A stretch of 64,000 nt of DNA from NCBI GenBank assembly GCA_963513935.1, contig OY740765.1:119107362-119171361 (forward strand). Reading direction: 5' to 3'. The stretch is from Aphrophora alni (lineage: Eukaryota; Arthropoda; Insecta; Hemiptera; Aphrophoridae). Below, piece by piece: positions 34,500-47,854 of this stretch. Numbering within the stretch: the stretch's first letter is position 1; every line of letters starts with the position of its first letter. The translations under genes and the position numbers were made by a program. The notes under the pieces were generated by a model. The model was not told the DNA's origin. It ran no database searches and saw only the letters and a program-made list of their open reading frames with translations.

Positions 34500-36180
34500 A
34501 AAAATAAGTTGGTTGGTTTCCCTAAATTCTCGGAAGGATTACTGTAAATCTATTTATATATGTAAGTAAATTTAATTGTATAGCTGGTGGTAAATTTATT
34601 AATTATGCAGTCCTGAATATTGAATATTGAATATTTAGTGTGGCAGTGCGAATGCTTGATTATATATGTATGTGTGCACTGATGGATGGATGGTTTTATA
34701 CTGGCCTAAATTTGTAAATATATGTGACCCACAGTATATAATTTCTAACATTAATATGTTATGCCAATCCTGCTGACGGTCAAAGAACCATTGCTGAAAA
34801 GTACTAGGTATGTAAAGCATTTTATTTTATTTTTATTGCCTGTAATTATTTGTCAAATTTATTTAACATTTAAAATATTTCGAAAGTAAAAATAATGAGA
34901 CTAAGTAAAATAGTTTCCGAGGTAAAAAATAATATAATAAAATCTCCCCCACTTTTGCTTTGGAAAAGTTTCCTTTTCCAACATTTCTTGCTGTAAATCG
35001 ATAAGATATTGAAAAAATATCAAAAATTGCTCAAACTAAATTGTTTCCCTCTTTTTGATCATAATTATATCAAACACTTATGAATATTTCACAACCAAAT
35101 TATGCAAATTTAAACCATATTGATATTGGTTTAGTCTGGACCTAATCTAAAATTTATTTTTTACGAAATAAAACATACGAATAACAACAAAATATGAACG
35201 TATTCACTACCACTGAGAGCAAGACATTATAATATATAAATTTAACAATTTTAGTTAGTTTTGTTAACAATAAGGTATAGATTTTATTCAAATTAAAATG
35301 TTCGATACCGAGCTGCGCAAAAAATGCACTGGCCTGTCTATTCTCATAGATGGCCGTAAAATCATAGAATTGCCATAACATTACACTTTAGAAGTCTGTT
35401 GTCTTTTATAGCTCTGTGGTAATTTTCTATAGTAGGGGTCTCTGGAGAAGTTTGGGCATTAGGTGGGGTAGTTTTGTGTTATTGTAAAACCTAACTTTTG
35501 TATTTTCAGAGTTTCCCATATTTTGCTATTGATCTTTATGCATCAGGGGTAGAAGTACAATTTCATTTTATTCAACTTTCTACGACCAACGGTTTTTGCT
35601 TAATAATAAACTCTAAAGTTTTTATGAATATTCTTTCCAAAACTGTGTGTGTTAGGTTTTAATTTTAGATGTCTGTAGAATTCAACGGTGTTGTGGTAAT
35701 GTTGTAAAGTTGGTGTCTTTGGAGCAGTTTGGGCATTTTACTATTATTAAAATGGGAGTGTTTTTGTGGTGTAAAAGTGGGAGTAGTTTTGTGTTATTGT
35801 AAAACCTAAACTTTTGTAGTTTCAGATTTTCCCATATCTGGGTAGAAGTACATTTTTATTTTTTATTCAACTTTCTACGACCAAATGTTACCTTAATACT
35901 GACAGACATCATTGTGAAAACCACTCTTCTGTTTTCAGGGACCTCTAAATTTGATTTTCATGGTCCAGCTGACAATATTATTAATGACACTAAATTTGTT
36001 TATGATAATGTTTGAATACTTTAGAACATACGAACGAATATTTTAGACAACTATTAAATTATGTTGAACCTTTTCATATTTTTCCTGGATATTTGAGGGT
36101 ACACTCTTTAAATATTGGTATTATATAAAAAGATACATCTAATCCATGCAAGTACACAGATTACATGTAATGATTTTAAC
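34500..36180. other. Unassigned AT-rich stretch with a two-copy repeat
   Basis: Segments 35440-35590 and 35710-35885 share 'gtagttttgtgttattgtaa', 'tttcag..tttcccatat' and 'ttcaactttctacgaccaa', a tandem repeat ~275 bp apart. Otherwise no recognised content. Confidence 0.45.
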
Positions 36181-36184
36181 AATT

Positions 36185-36575
36185 ATATATATACCCGGTT
36201 TCGCTACTTATGTTGAACACTTCAAAATGACACAGAAAGTGGCTCTCTGTCAGAAAATTTTGAAACACGATTTTGTGTTTTCGCTCATTTGACTGACGAT
36301 AACTTAAAAACGGATTTAGATAATCAAAAACGGATTATACCATTGTTTTTTTCACGTCAAATTTTACATTAAAATCATTTATCACGCGACTACCTTCCCA
36401 TTAAAAAAAAAAGAAGTTCATTTCAAGATGGAGGATCCAATATGGAGGACAAAAATTTCAAACTCACCTAAAATTAGTTCCTTTATGGCTGTGAATAACT
36501 GCATTTATTTCTATCTCTTAAGACTCGTACATTTTGAGATATTAAGACTTTTCAGACTTTTAAAACACCCTGTGT
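36185..36575. repeat. Interspersed element ending in CACCCTGTGTAT
   Basis: Begins near 'tatacccggtttcgctac' and ends at 'aaacaccctgtgtatac'. It includes 'caagatggaggatccaatat', a type of phrase common in insect short repeats. A perfect 20-bp palindrome (36575-36594, TATACATAGG and its inverse) follows immediately. Confidence 0.35.
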
Positions 36576-36979
36576 ATACATAGGCCTATGTATATATGTA
36601 TGTAAATAATTTTATACACTAACAAAAATATTGCACTAACTTTCTCTCACACATACACACATACAAAACATTTTGATAAGAAGAAGAACTTAGAGTATTA
36701 TAAACACTTACCAATTAGTGCCTATTTATTACATGGTTTTTAACCTAAATATGTATTAAATAATAAAACATGAATCATTAAATAAAATAAATATATTTAA
36801 TCAAATTAATAAATTCGTGAGAAAAAATTGGAGTGTCACCTACTAATATTTACGTGTTTTGTCTACCACATACTGAATATTGTATGAGCTGTGAAAAATG
36901 TTGCAACAAAAGTGGTCCTGATTTTCCAACATATGTAAAATCTATAAAACTAATGAATCATATTTGTATTGTTTTTTAG

Positions 36980-37123
36980 TTGTTAAATCTGAAGCAAAAT
37001 GAGATAAACTCACTTTACAAGCATACGAGCCATAATCCAAGAAGACACAGGGAGTTTTATCAAATGCCGGAAGAAATGATTCAAAAAACCCAAATTGCTC
37101 AAATCCTTCTAGCATTGGAGCAG
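36980..37123 (+). pseudogene. Tyrosine-recombinase (Crypton-like) C-terminal exon
   Basis: A 48-codon open exon is bordered by a T-rich tract with TAG acceptor (TTGTTTTTTAG) and a CAG/GTACAC donor. It reads YKHTSHNPRRHREFYQMPEE, followed by IQKTQIAQILLALEQ. This matches the end of Crypton-type tyrosine recombinases, pattern G-H-x-x-x-x-H-R-x-Y-Y-R-L-P, then A-K-I-S-K-L-L-L-A-x-E. The H-x3-9-Y arrangement contains the late catalytic His and the candidate nucleophilic Tyr. The usual L-G-H is replaced by H-T-S-H. These enzymes integrate and excise DNA by strand transfer. The upstream catalytic Arg part was not found, so the copy is incomplete. Confidence 0.45.
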
Positions 37124-37179
37124 GTACACTAAAGTATCATACAAAGTAACGCCTAAATGAAATTAAAATGTCCATTTCA

Positions 37180-37445
37180 GACTCTGACAGTAGACCAACA
37201 CAGGAATTTAAAGCGGGAAGCAACATTGGTAGTTACCACACATCTTCCAGTCAGACGAATATGTTGAGGATATTGGTAATTTATTGAAAAGGATAAAGAA
37301 TGTAAAAATGCTGCAGTAATCAAAAAAGAAGGTCATCAAGCATTTGAGACCATTTGCCGAAGAATTATCCTTGCTGGTGGGCCTGCCAGAAAAAAAAAGT
37401 GTGAAAGTTTTATTTCTGAATTCCCAGAATTTAAAAATCGTGACA
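37180..37445 (+). pseudogene. Following part of the Crypton-like gene, degraded
   Basis: After a TTTCAG acceptor near 37179, a disordered linker (DSDSRPTQEFKAG) is followed, with a frame change and a stop, by VIKHLRPFAEELSLLVGLPE and KKKCESFISEFPEFKNRDS. The latter fits a small domain seen C-terminal to Crypton-like recombinases, pattern H-F-x(n)-P-G-K-x-x-C-x(n)-P-x-L-x-x-R-x-W. The expected Trp and the region after it are lost. Assignment rests on remembered family pattern only. Confidence 0.3.
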
Positions 37446-37449
37446 GCTA

Positions 37450-38050
37450 ACTAAAAATAAAGCGGAGAGGAAATCCCAATCTCGGAAGAAGGTACAGTTC
37501 ACAATAATTGTTTCTTACGGATTACAATGGTTTATTCTAGCCTATATTATCATTCATAGATTTACTTTATAACACTTAAAATATACGCATATTTTTACAT
37601 CCCATGCTGTTATTTTTAGATTTAGTATATAGCCTAATGTCTAATACCTAAAACCTACGGATATATATTTGTATATCTTATGTTGTTTTCCTCAAATTTG
37701 TTCTGTAACATTAAAGACCTAAGGATTATATGTATATGTAGGTATTATATTGTTTGTTTTAAATTTTTCTTCTGTCATTAGGCAAAACAAATATTAATTA
37801 TAAAACTCTTCCTATCTTCGCAAAGCTTATCTCTTGCAAACACATTTTATCCCCACAAATTCACAATTTATTTCAAACGTAAAAATAGTTTATAGAGAAC
37901 TTATTGGGAATAATATGTATTACTTAAAGAATGAAATTATGAAAAATCAGACCGGTACCGTTAATAATTACCGAGATCTCACAAGGTATCTCCAGAACGT
38001 ACATCTCCGAAAGGGTATACTATTAGTTAAAGGAGCAGTGAGAAAGAAAG

Positions 38051-38099
<49 letters not shown>

Positions 38100-38510
38100 A
38101 ATTTCAAGTTCTCTGGATTTCGAAACCTGGTGAAATAACCTACGTATATGATGGTCTTTTAAAACATGAGGTAAAGAAAATAGCAACGAAAAATATTAAG
38201 CAATATGTTTGCAAGTGGAGATTGGAAGAGGTTTTACCGTTAGAACAGAATGCCGTTTAACTTACATATCGTGACCGTAACATTGAGCGTATTGTAATCC
38301 TAACTGACTATTTGACTCTCTTGGATAAGTCACGAGTTTGTTGGAAACTAAGGGAAAGTAGAATCACTATACAGAGTTGCGGTGTACAAACTTTCTCCAT
38401 CAGCCATCATCAAAACCAAATAAAACAGAAATGTTAGGTCATTAGTTGATCATTTATTTAACTAAGGGCTTCAACTTGTTTTATTTGTGTCATAAACACG
38501 TCATTAGGTA
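37450..38510. other. Unassigned stretch with a (GA)n run
   Basis: (GA)n at 38054-38095 lies inside the open frame 37834-38100. After it a second frame reads QVLWISKPGEITYVYDG and KYVCKWRLEE-like sequence to ~38260, which looks mildly coding but matches no family I know. Confidence 0.3.
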
Positions 38511-38519
38511 AATAGTTTT

Positions 38520-38830
38520 GATTAAAATCTAGCTTTTAATGATAACTGTTAAAGTTCACTTTTTTGCCAATTATTCCCGAGACTGTGTTATTAGTTTAAT
38601 TGGAATTTTACTAACGCGTTTGGTTAATGTTCATACTTTAATAAAATTGGAACGAATTCCCTTTCTATTTTGAGAAATTACTTATGTTATAACCGTCCAA
38701 GGCTTATTTTTGTTTATGTTTACCAACAGACACTCTCAACACACCAATTTTTAGTTTGGGTACTTTAAGGCAAAATTTGATTAAAATAAAAAAATTCTAT
38801 ATTATTTAGTTCCTGCACATATTCTATCTA
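38520..38830. repeat. Dispersed repeat R3 fragment
   Basis: Carries 'ctattttgagaaattactta', 'caacagacactctcaacac' and 'ggcaaaatttgattaaaat' phrases shared with the R3 copies. Confidence 0.35.
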
Positions 38831-40640
38831 ATCAGTTTTTTGAATGTATTTATTAGTTGAACAAGTTTTAATACCAACTGAATGGAAATTTTTTTGTACA
38901 ATTAGGAATAAAATCTTTTAAATATTATTAAGTCAGGTAAAGTTTATATTTATTAATTTAGATGCTTAATTGGGAAACAGCTGTTACGATATCTTGGTTT
39001 GTGAAATTTTACATGTGAGTTATTATTTACCTTAATATGGAATTTCACCAAGTACCGACTGTGTTTACACTTAATGTTATTAATTTAGGTTTGGGGGGAC
39101 TGAGGGATTTGCCCCTACTTCCTACATCAGTTCAAAGCCTTAACAAGAAATTACAAATCTCATTTATTTTACACTCGATTTTAAAAACAAAGCAACTATG
39201 GATTTGTCATAAAATTTACTGAAAAAATATTCTTTTAATGTTTTTTGTAAAATTGCAAGTTTTGTAGTTATTGCTAATTAAAAGCTTTGAATAACCGCCA
39301 TTTTGAAATTAGTTTGATTATAATAATTAAACTTAACACATTAACTGAAAATAACTTTACAACACTGGATACAAATTTGGTTCAATTCTGTTAACCTGTT
39401 TTTATTTTTATTTTTGTGTGTGTGTGTGTGTGTAAAAAAATCATTTATGTATGGACAGACATACAGAGAAACAAGATAGACCCACCCAAGTTGTATTAAG
39501 GTTTTGTCTTCTTTCTACCCAAGGAACAATACCCGAAGGTTTGTAAGGAGAAATCGGAAATAACTTGTATAAACGAAACTTGCATACCTGCGGATAAACG
39601 ATAAGGTAAGTCAATATACACAATGTCATAACAATTTTGTACTTGGTTTAATTCCTTATTTATTTAATTCCTTATTCTATATCTATTCTACCTATGCCGA
39701 TTAGAATTAAAATTATAATACTAGCATCTTATGTCTAGTAAACTGACTCAGCAACATCCATTTTTGTAGTTTTTTGGTTGACAAATTAATTTCGCTGACT
39801 AATTTCCCATTATCTAATAAAGTTCTTTTGTAGTAAGGTTGCATATAAGTAAGAACCTACTCATTCGATATCTCATATTCAAATTTTGAATTAACCAAAG
39901 CCCAATATCGTTCACATGAGTATAAAATACAGTGTTAGTAACCCCCCACCTTATGTACAGATACATTTGTATGAAACATCTTTATTTACATTTGTATGAA
40001 CTTAAATAGATCCAAATATTTTTGGGACCTTTAACTAGGTTATCTGAAATTTATTTCATAATAGTTTGGAGTTTTGCACATCCCTCTAAAGGGGGGAATT
40101 TTGTGGGTACTCTATATATTCAAATAAGAACCCCCATCTTGTGACATGTCAAATAAAAAGACAAATTTAATGGTGCTCACGAAATATTTTTTTGATAACT
40201 CTATTTAAAATGGCTGCACAAAATGTATTTGAGATTTTAAATTATAAAATCGCTAAATATGTGAAATCAGAACACTAAACAGTTTTTAAAATGTTCGCTA
40301 GACTAATCTGTGAGAAGCATTCGACGTTGAACTGAATTTTACCTGTCCACCAAAAGTGTGGGACTTTTTGGCACATTCAAAATTTAAAAAATAATAATCA
40401 CGTCATGTGACATTTTAAATTATGTTGCTTTTTAAGGCATAACTAATGGAACAAACAAATTTTAATTTCAAATTTATTAAAAATGTTATTTCAAAAAAAT
40501 GTATTGTATATCTACAGTTAGTATGATAGCTACATTTTGTTTGAACACTTAATCAAAATAAACACAACAAATCTACTGGGAGTCATATCTAAATCAAAAC
40601 TAAAATATAGTTAATTACATTATGCAATAGTTACATCCCT
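38830..40640. other. Unassigned AT-rich stretch
   Basis: A (TG)n run at 39415-39432 is the only clear structure. Open frames at 39037-39222 and 39441-39629 have no family features. Confidence 0.4.
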
Positions 40641-41000
40641 TTGTTTAGTTGTGTTTATTGACAGCGTGAAACCAATAATTACAGAAAATTTGATGGATAA
40701 CAGTAAAAACGTTTTGTTTAACTCCTTATTTGAGCAAAATTTAATCAACATTATTATTTTATATTAGAGATATTATTATATTAGAGATATATTATACGAT
40801 ATTAGAGAAAATCGTAATTTTGTGTTTTTTTGTCCCAAATTTTAAGTTATCAAAATATGCAGACATTGAAGTTTGATTAAAATATATAAACGCGTTTGGA
40901 CTGTTAGACAGAGATCATTCCGGAGCACCCTTCAAAACTAATATAAAAACAAAAAAATATTTTTTACCCAATCACATAATTTTCTCTGAAATATGAATAT
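40640..41000. repeat. Dispersed repeat R3 fragment
   Basis: Shares 'gagcaaaatttaatcaaca', 'gtcccaaattttaagttatc' and a 'ttttttacccaa' end with the 21800-22345 copy. Confidence 0.35.
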
Positions 41001-43180
41001 GTGGGAAAATTAAAAGTATAAAAGACACACACACTTTGCAACAGTCGTATAGTACCCAGGTTAAATAGAATGTTAGGCACGGTGTCAAAAAATCTTTTTG
41101 CTGAAAGTACACATTATAAGAAGTATAAAACCATTATTGAAAAATTTCTCTCTCAATTTGCTTTGGAACTATGATTTTTTTTATTGTTTACAGTTCTCGA
41201 GGCCAACAATCTGATCAGAACTTCAGAAGACGAACTTCCACAGTTAGTATAAAACTTAGTTGTAAACTATAATGGACTTTCTGAATTCAGTATCTTTAGA
41301 GAGATTCCACGACTATAAGTTATCGAAGTTTCAAAAGAAAATTCTCTGAAATGGTCTTCTATAAGATTTTAGCGTTTTGTGTTGAATATGAACTTACAGA
41401 TTTAGCAAAATCTGACTTTAGCCTTAAGATTCTTATGAATATACAGTCTTAGTGTTTCATTATCATCAATTAAGAGTTTTTCAAAACTAAAATTAATTAA
41501 CAGTTGTCTTAGGTTCACTACGAGTTAAAAACATCTTGTCAATTAAGTTAGGCATCTTGTCAATTGAAAACGAAGTAGGAAAAAGGAATTGATTTTGATA
41601 ATGTGAATTCAAAATTTGCAGAGAACAAAGTTGGGGGGGGATGTTGTAAGTACTTATGCTCACAGTGTTAAGTAAATAAACCGGAAAATAACACTTGTGC
41701 AATTGTAAGTATCATATTTTTCCATTTTGTAAAATAATTTTAATTTGAGGGGGACTGTTGACAAGAACTTTTCTGTACCGGATACCACCTAACCTTGCTG
41801 TGCCACTTCTTCTAGAACCAATTTTATTTATTTTTACAAATAAACATATAGAACCACCAAATGTGTTCCTTAATTTCGGTTCAAAAATCACAGTATGACT
41901 TCATTTCACTCTTGGAGCAGGAATTATTGCGAAATACTTACCTAGGCGTAACTCAAAAAAAAAAAAAAAAACCGTTTTTGTACATATGAAGGTTTTTTTG
42001 AATATACTCCTAGAATCAATTCTCAAAATATTTCCGAAATATTTTACATCACTACAGAAATATTTTCGTTGAAATCTAAAACGACGTCCAAAGTTTATTT
42101 TCACATTTCAACTAATAACTTCAAAATTGTAATTTTTTGGTAAATGTTAATTAATATTTGTATCAGTATTTGCAAGTCTATGCAATTTTATAAATTCGGT
42201 TATTAAAATTTGCAATCTACATTAATTACATCTAATAATAAATTATTTAATTTCTTTGAATAATTTTAGAAGGAGGTACTCTTGTTTTTTTTAGCATAGT
42301 ACTCTTGTCGTTTAATCCTCATTTTATAACAATATCTTCAGTAGTTTCGTGTTCTTTCTACAGATTGCAGCACACGTCAGAACTATTTTATGACCAAAGC
42401 TGGAAGACATCATACAGGATTCTAAGTTAGACGTGTACATTACATATATTTATTTATATAAAAGTCTACATATATATATATATATATATATAAGTTTACA
42501 TATTTTTTTCAGTAGAGTGTATATCTTTTACCGCTAGTCATAGGTGAACAAATATATATATATATATATATATTTTTTTTTTTTCAAATTTGTAAATTGG
42601 ACTATTGTAAATAAGTTCTTAATAGTTAAGTCAGTTCAAAAGTTGATAGTTAAATCAAATTTAATATGTAGTGGTTTTATCTACACAGGGTGATTGAAAC
42701 CGGTGCCACATCTATTTTATTCGATACGTACAAAACTTACAAACAAATTTTAAAAGGCAAACCACCCGAATTTTTTGAGTTAAAACTAGAGTATTACCAA
42801 ACTTTTCATATCACCCGCCATTTTTACAATATGGCGGTCAGGTCTCAGTTTTTTAATTGGAAACCCTATTTTTATGGCGATTTTGGAAAACACATATTTT
42901 TACAAGATTTTTTTAAAAAACTTGAGCAAGGTAAAATGTCTAATAACACTACTTTATTTGTTCTGTATGGCTGTGGAATGACAAAGTAATTGATAGAAAA
43001 CAAGAATCATAATTTTCTGGTAATTGTGGAGAACATCGTCTGGCTTACACCAGCTCCTTGTGAGTTAGTACAAATTGTATTATAAAGTACTGTTAATACA
43101 TTTGTTTCTGCTAAATCTTATTCACAATGTCAAATACATGTATACAAAATATTTCCTCTTTTATTAAAAAACAAATGGGT

Positions 43181-43232
<52 letters not shown>

Positions 43233-44165
43233 TTTCTACTGTAAGTCAAAGGAGAACAGAGTTACCAACAACAAAATATTCCATAGTATTTATTATAAAT
43301 CGATTTTTGGTTTGGTTTACCATTTTTGTATTTAATGAATGTTCACTCTAATACAATTTATCATTTATTTATTATGATGATTATTTTATTATTAATAAAA
43401 TAATTTGGAGTGAGTTAGAATTATCAGAATTAGAAAATGTTTTGATTATAGGTTCTTTTAGACAATTACCAATAAATTAAATATTTGGTTTTTGTTGATA
43501 ACTTGGTTACCCTTTACCTACAGAAGAAATAAAAATACCATTTGTTTTATCGTTTAGAGAGGAAACTATTTTGTCTTCTGTAATTGTTTTGTCACGTTAA
43601 CGGTTTTCGAGATATTATATGTTAAATATTTTAAACATTTTGAATATATACCACATAAAGTCATTGTTTTAGGTATACGTGTAAAATGTAAATTAAAAAA
43701 AAAAAAAAACCTTTACCAAATCTGAACGCAATATCTTAGAGATTTTCAAAGTTATGATTTGTTGGCGTATGGACAATATTAAGCATTTCCCCACCTCTTT
43801 ATTTTTACCAGTTGAACATGTTTTAAAAGCCCGTTTCTTGCTGAATCAGCCTATATTCTATATTCATTGCATAAACCTCGTTTATCACAATTATTAAGTT
43901 TATAATATTAGAAATTTAAATGCAGTTTCACTACAAATAAATTTAATGAATTATAGACAAATATGTTACACAGTTCCATTGGATAGGTTGCGATGTGTAG
44001 GGAGGGACAGTTGTAGATCCACGTCTAACAGATATTTGGCTAAGGGAAACATTGGACATCGTAACAGATTTCTTTTTTCAATGGCCCAAAGTTATTTAAC
44101 CATATATCAAAAATATTTATTTATCGTTCAATATTTTTCTTATATAAAAAAATGAAATAAAAATA
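41000..44165. other. Unassigned AT-rich stretch with simple repeats
   Basis: Includes (TA)n near 42473-42492 and 42554-42573, a 42-base A run at 43187-43228, and a short element starting 'acacagggtgattgaaac' at 42684. The phrase 'aacggttttcgagatatta' at ~43600 recurs as 'aacggttttcaagatatg' at ~45608, marking another old repeat. No coding similarity; the frame at 42690-42989 starts in the repeat and is not a gene. Confidence 0.4.
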
Positions 44166-44345
44166 AACTCTAGCCCTCCAATAATCTGTCATCAGGGTCG
44201 AAAAGAAATATATTTGTGCAAGAGAGACTTGATAGTATAGATAATCCAACAGTACAACAAAAAAAAAAGTGTAGATCCAGCTAGGATTCCTCGGTATTGC
44301 TACACCCGTAACCGCTATAGCGAGTCCCTTAGGGAACGATATGAT
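44165..44345 (-). repeat. Dispersed repeat R1, copy G
   Basis: Diverged minus-strand copy with 'ctgtcatcagggtcgaaaag', 'gcaagagagacttgatagta' and 'gtgtagatccagctaggatt'. Confidence 0.55.
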
Positions 44346-44884
44346 ATCTTTAAATTCTAGTGCTAAAAATAACTTGTATCAAAATACTGTCAATGTAAGT
44401 ACTTTTATGTTAAAAAAAAGAAAAAAAATCTTTAAATTTTTCCAAAAAACTACATTTATTCATTACTTAATTTAAATAGAAAGTAATAGTTTCCAGTTAA
44501 TAATTACAACAGTTTCTGAGACAAAACGGCAAAATAAAACATATTTGAGAATTTAAACTGTTTAATTTTGCGAGATATAAATAATCAATCACAACACAAC
44601 GTGAATCAGCAGAAATAAAGTAGTAAATATTATGTAACTTAACTTAAAAATTATTAAAAACGAAAGTTAATAATTCTCAAACAAAACAAGAAAGTAAAAC
44701 GAATTTGAGAATTTATAACAGCTGTTTCAAATCATTTTTGTTGTGAAACAAGTTATTTATCTGTAACAAAAGTGTTATTTAAATGAAAATTTGAAGTTAA
44801 GTTACACTGGTCATTTTAAAGGTCACTCACTGAATGCTGATGCCTCAATTAGGCAATTATTATTTTTTAGATAATAAACAAAAG

Positions 44885-45150
44885 ACGAAAACCTTTTCAA
44901 AAAAAAGAAGAAAAGAACCTAAAATAAAGATATTACATTCTAGAATACTCTTCTAATGTCATTGTCGAATAAAAACAAGAGTTGGTCAAGAGATATGTGA
45001 TAGGAAATATAAAAGAAATTTATCAATCCCAAGACAATATGATAAAAAGTATAGATATAGCTAAGATTGCTGCAACCGCATTCACTATATTTTTTAGTTT
45101 TTGGTAAAGGCGAAAAATCTTTCAGTTATTGTCTTATAAAAAAAGGCGTT
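44885..45150 (-). repeat. Dispersed repeat R1, copy H
   Basis: Contains 'gacgaaaaccttttcaaaaa', 'aagagttggtcaagagatat' and 'tatagctaagattgctgcaa'. Another R1 beginning ('aaggcgaaaaatctttcagt') follows at ~45108. Confidence 0.6.
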
Positions 45151-45734
45151 TAAAATATTTACCTTTAAATACGTAGAAAACTGTTAACTTTAAACATAAT
45201 TTACAAGAGACAAAACATTTTTTTTATTTGTACAACTAACAAAATTTATTTAAATTTTATTTTGTAGGTCAAAGTTATATTTAAAACCTAACAATTTTAT
45301 TTCTTGATAAGAGTAAAATTATTTCCCTTAATATTAAAAAGATATTTGGTTTGATTTGACTTTTTAAAATTTCTGAATCACTGTGATACAATGATTTATT
45401 TTTATAAGGTGTAAAATATTAAGATTCGTAGATAAAATTTTGTATTTCGGATAAATCATGGGTGTTATAGTCAATTACGATGAAATTAAATTTTAGTTAC
45501 TTACTGAAAATTCGGTTACTCTTTGAACCACAGAATATTAAAAAATACTTTTTTGTTTGGCGTCAAAAAAGGTAAGTATTTTGTTTTCTGTAATTTTTTC
45601 TAATGTTAACGGTTTTCAAGATATGCGACGTTAAATATTTCAAACAGCAGCGATTTTGAAATATAAAAAATAAAAGTTTTGTTTTTGACACATTTTTTAG
45701 CAAAACAGCTCGTGAGGAGCCTAGGTTTGCTAAA

Positions 45735-45930
45735 CGGCTTTTCAGTCGCGTAATGTGTGGTTAGTACATCAAATACCCGTCGCCGTTGTTCAATCCTTCA
45801 CAACCGGAGTTTGCTACTAACTGTAGCTTCCGAATTTTCCGAAGCCGAGTCAACTCCCACGGGGAATGAACCCGGAATCTCTCACTCGTGAAGCTAGAGT
45901 GGTACCACTACACCAGCCGGGCGGTTACAC
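45735..45930 (-). mobile_element. tRNA-derived SINE-like unit S1 (unit 1)
   Basis: Read on the minus strand, the head at ~45928 has CCGGCTGGTGTAGTGGTACC, a good RNA polymerase III A box (TGGTGTAGTGG), and ~45 bases on GGGTTCATTCCCC, a B box. Spacing is that of a tRNA. A non-tRNA body follows down to ~45735, exactly where the segmental duplication begins. No poly(A) tail is visible. Confidence 0.6.
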
Positions 45931-46272
45931 ATGTAAAACGTATTTTATTTATTTCTCAAGTTATGTTGTTTTTTTTTAAACAAAATTGCTCTAAGATTGA
46001 GAGTGTTCGACTGTTGATATCTACTTTTTCTATTCTTTTTACAAGTCGAACACAACTTGAAGGGTTTTCAGTGAATCACCCTGTATAATAAACTTGAACT
46101 AATTTGATACAATTTTGTAAACAAATGTTATAAGAACTTAGACAATCTACAATAGATTTGAGACTGTTGATTTAAGTTACTTGTGTATTATACGTACCCC
46201 CTCCCCAATTTTTTGTAAATCAAATAGTAACTAAATAAAATAATACTACAATTAATTTTAATATATATAAAT

Positions 46273-46354
46273 CTAACCTAACCTATTTGTGGCGATTATT
46301 GCTACCACAAAACTACATTTTTGTTAAAAAAAAAACTAGAATAGGTTAGGTTAG
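46273..46354. repeat. Hairpin with telomere-like arms
   Basis: CTAACCTAACCTATT (46273-46287) and AATAGGTTAGGTTAG (46340-46354) are perfect inverse 15-mers around a 52-base loop. The second unit has the same at 54668-54749. Confidence 0.7.
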
Positions 46355-46983
46355 GCCAGGGTATGTTATATTATGAAATTATTCAGTCAGGTTAATAAAT
46401 CAGCAAAATAACAACACAAACTGCTATTAAATATAAAGAATGATTCTCATAAGAGTGTTGCAGTAGTACTGACCTCGTAGTGACGCGGTCTAGACCGGAT
46501 GAACGGCCGAACTTGAAAGGATTGCAGTGGGCCGAACGAATGTTGCAGTTATGTTATTTTTGTGTGTTATGGCAGTAGACAGATAACAGAATCTAAAAAA
46601 TATTCCCAAAAGGATGTTTAGAGTTTTTAACTTACACAAAAGGGAGGGATTTATATAGTACACAAATATCAATATAAATTATCTTACATAGATCCTATGA
46701 AGCGTAGAAATGTTAAAATTTCTTGATCACAAAATAAATTGATATTAAGGACATACAAACTCTCAAAATATTCTTTCTATTGTGTTATTCTAATTATCTC
46801 CGCATCGTTTCATCGATACCTACTTTCCATTTTCGTTCCACACTCGAAAGAATAGCAACGAGATATATCATTACCCATCATGTAGCGTGTCAAATCGCAA
46901 GTCGTCAATCATCGTGGTTTACTTGCTACACAAATCGTGTACAATATGTAAACACAATTTGATCCGCTCGACTTTATTTCTAA

Positions 46984-47142
46984 ATGAACAAAAGATCTGA
47001 TCAACTTATCGAGCGAAACACTGACCTAGTAGGAGTGGTTCTACTTTCTTCCGCCGGAAGTGGTTCTCTTGCTGCTTTTCTTCTTCATTGGTTCCAAGGT
47101 ATGAAGATTTGTTTTCTATTCGAACATAAAGTTGTGGTTTAG
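46984..47142 (+). CDS. Small unidentified ORF, 52 residues (unit 1)
   Basis: ATG-started frame of 52 codons with a charged N-terminus (MNKRSDQLIERNTD) and a hydrophobic middle (LVGVVLLSSAGSGSLAAFLL). A CAAG/GTATGA sequence at ~47097 could be a splice donor, in which case this would be a first exon. No family recognised, and a chance ORF is quite possible. Identical copy at 55379-55537. Confidence 0.2.
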   Translation: MNKRSDQLIERNTDLVGVVLLSSAGSGSLAAFLLHWFQGMKICFLFEHKVVV

Positions 47143-47284
47143 CGGTCGTTGTTTTGGAATTGGTTGGAAGAATTCAATAATAAGATGTGCCCACATGTGT
47201 AGATACGGATAATTTAATAAAAGTGTTTCTTGAAGGCCTCATTTGTAATGACTGGCTTAAGGATGACAAAACACAGAGATCATA

Positions 47285-47352
47285 GGTGGATCTATATTTT
47301 TCTTAATGTAGTCTTAGGTTAGATCTTCCTCATTAATCTTTGCTATCAGGTA
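47285..47352 (+). repeat. Dispersed repeat R1, partial copy I (unit 1)
   Basis: Only 'ttaatgtagtcttaggttag' and 'ctttgctatcaggtaat' remain. It recurs at 55680-55747. Confidence 0.45.
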
Positions 47353-47854
47353 ATATCGACTTTTTGACCCGTCACATTACTTTCTCCAAATTCAGATTAC
47401 ATCATCGTTTTCAGAATTAAAAAAAACATGTATCATATACCGGTTACAATAAAAAAAACCGATTTCAAAATAGTCGGTTTAGATTAGATTAAATAAAATA
47501 GGGAGGTTACAGGGTTGGGGTTGGACACGGGCACCGCGATCATGTTTATTGTGCAACAAAGCCTCAAAATTCTAATCCAGCAATGAGTTAGTCGCCTTTA
47601 TGAGTTTCAGTAGTTCACTCAAAAGTTAGTCCAATGAGAGTTCGCTAGTAGTTTGGAAAACAAAGAGTATTTCATAGAAATTTTTTAAAAGGAAAGATAA
47701 TGAGCGTATCTTGGTCATTAAAACTAGAATTACGGCGATGGGAATTGGATGTGCTACGACATTATACGATAATAAAGTCATTGTGACGTCACAGGAGTTG
47801 TTAAGTATATACAAATTTTGTGCCACTGAACTACAAGTGACATACGTCAATAAA

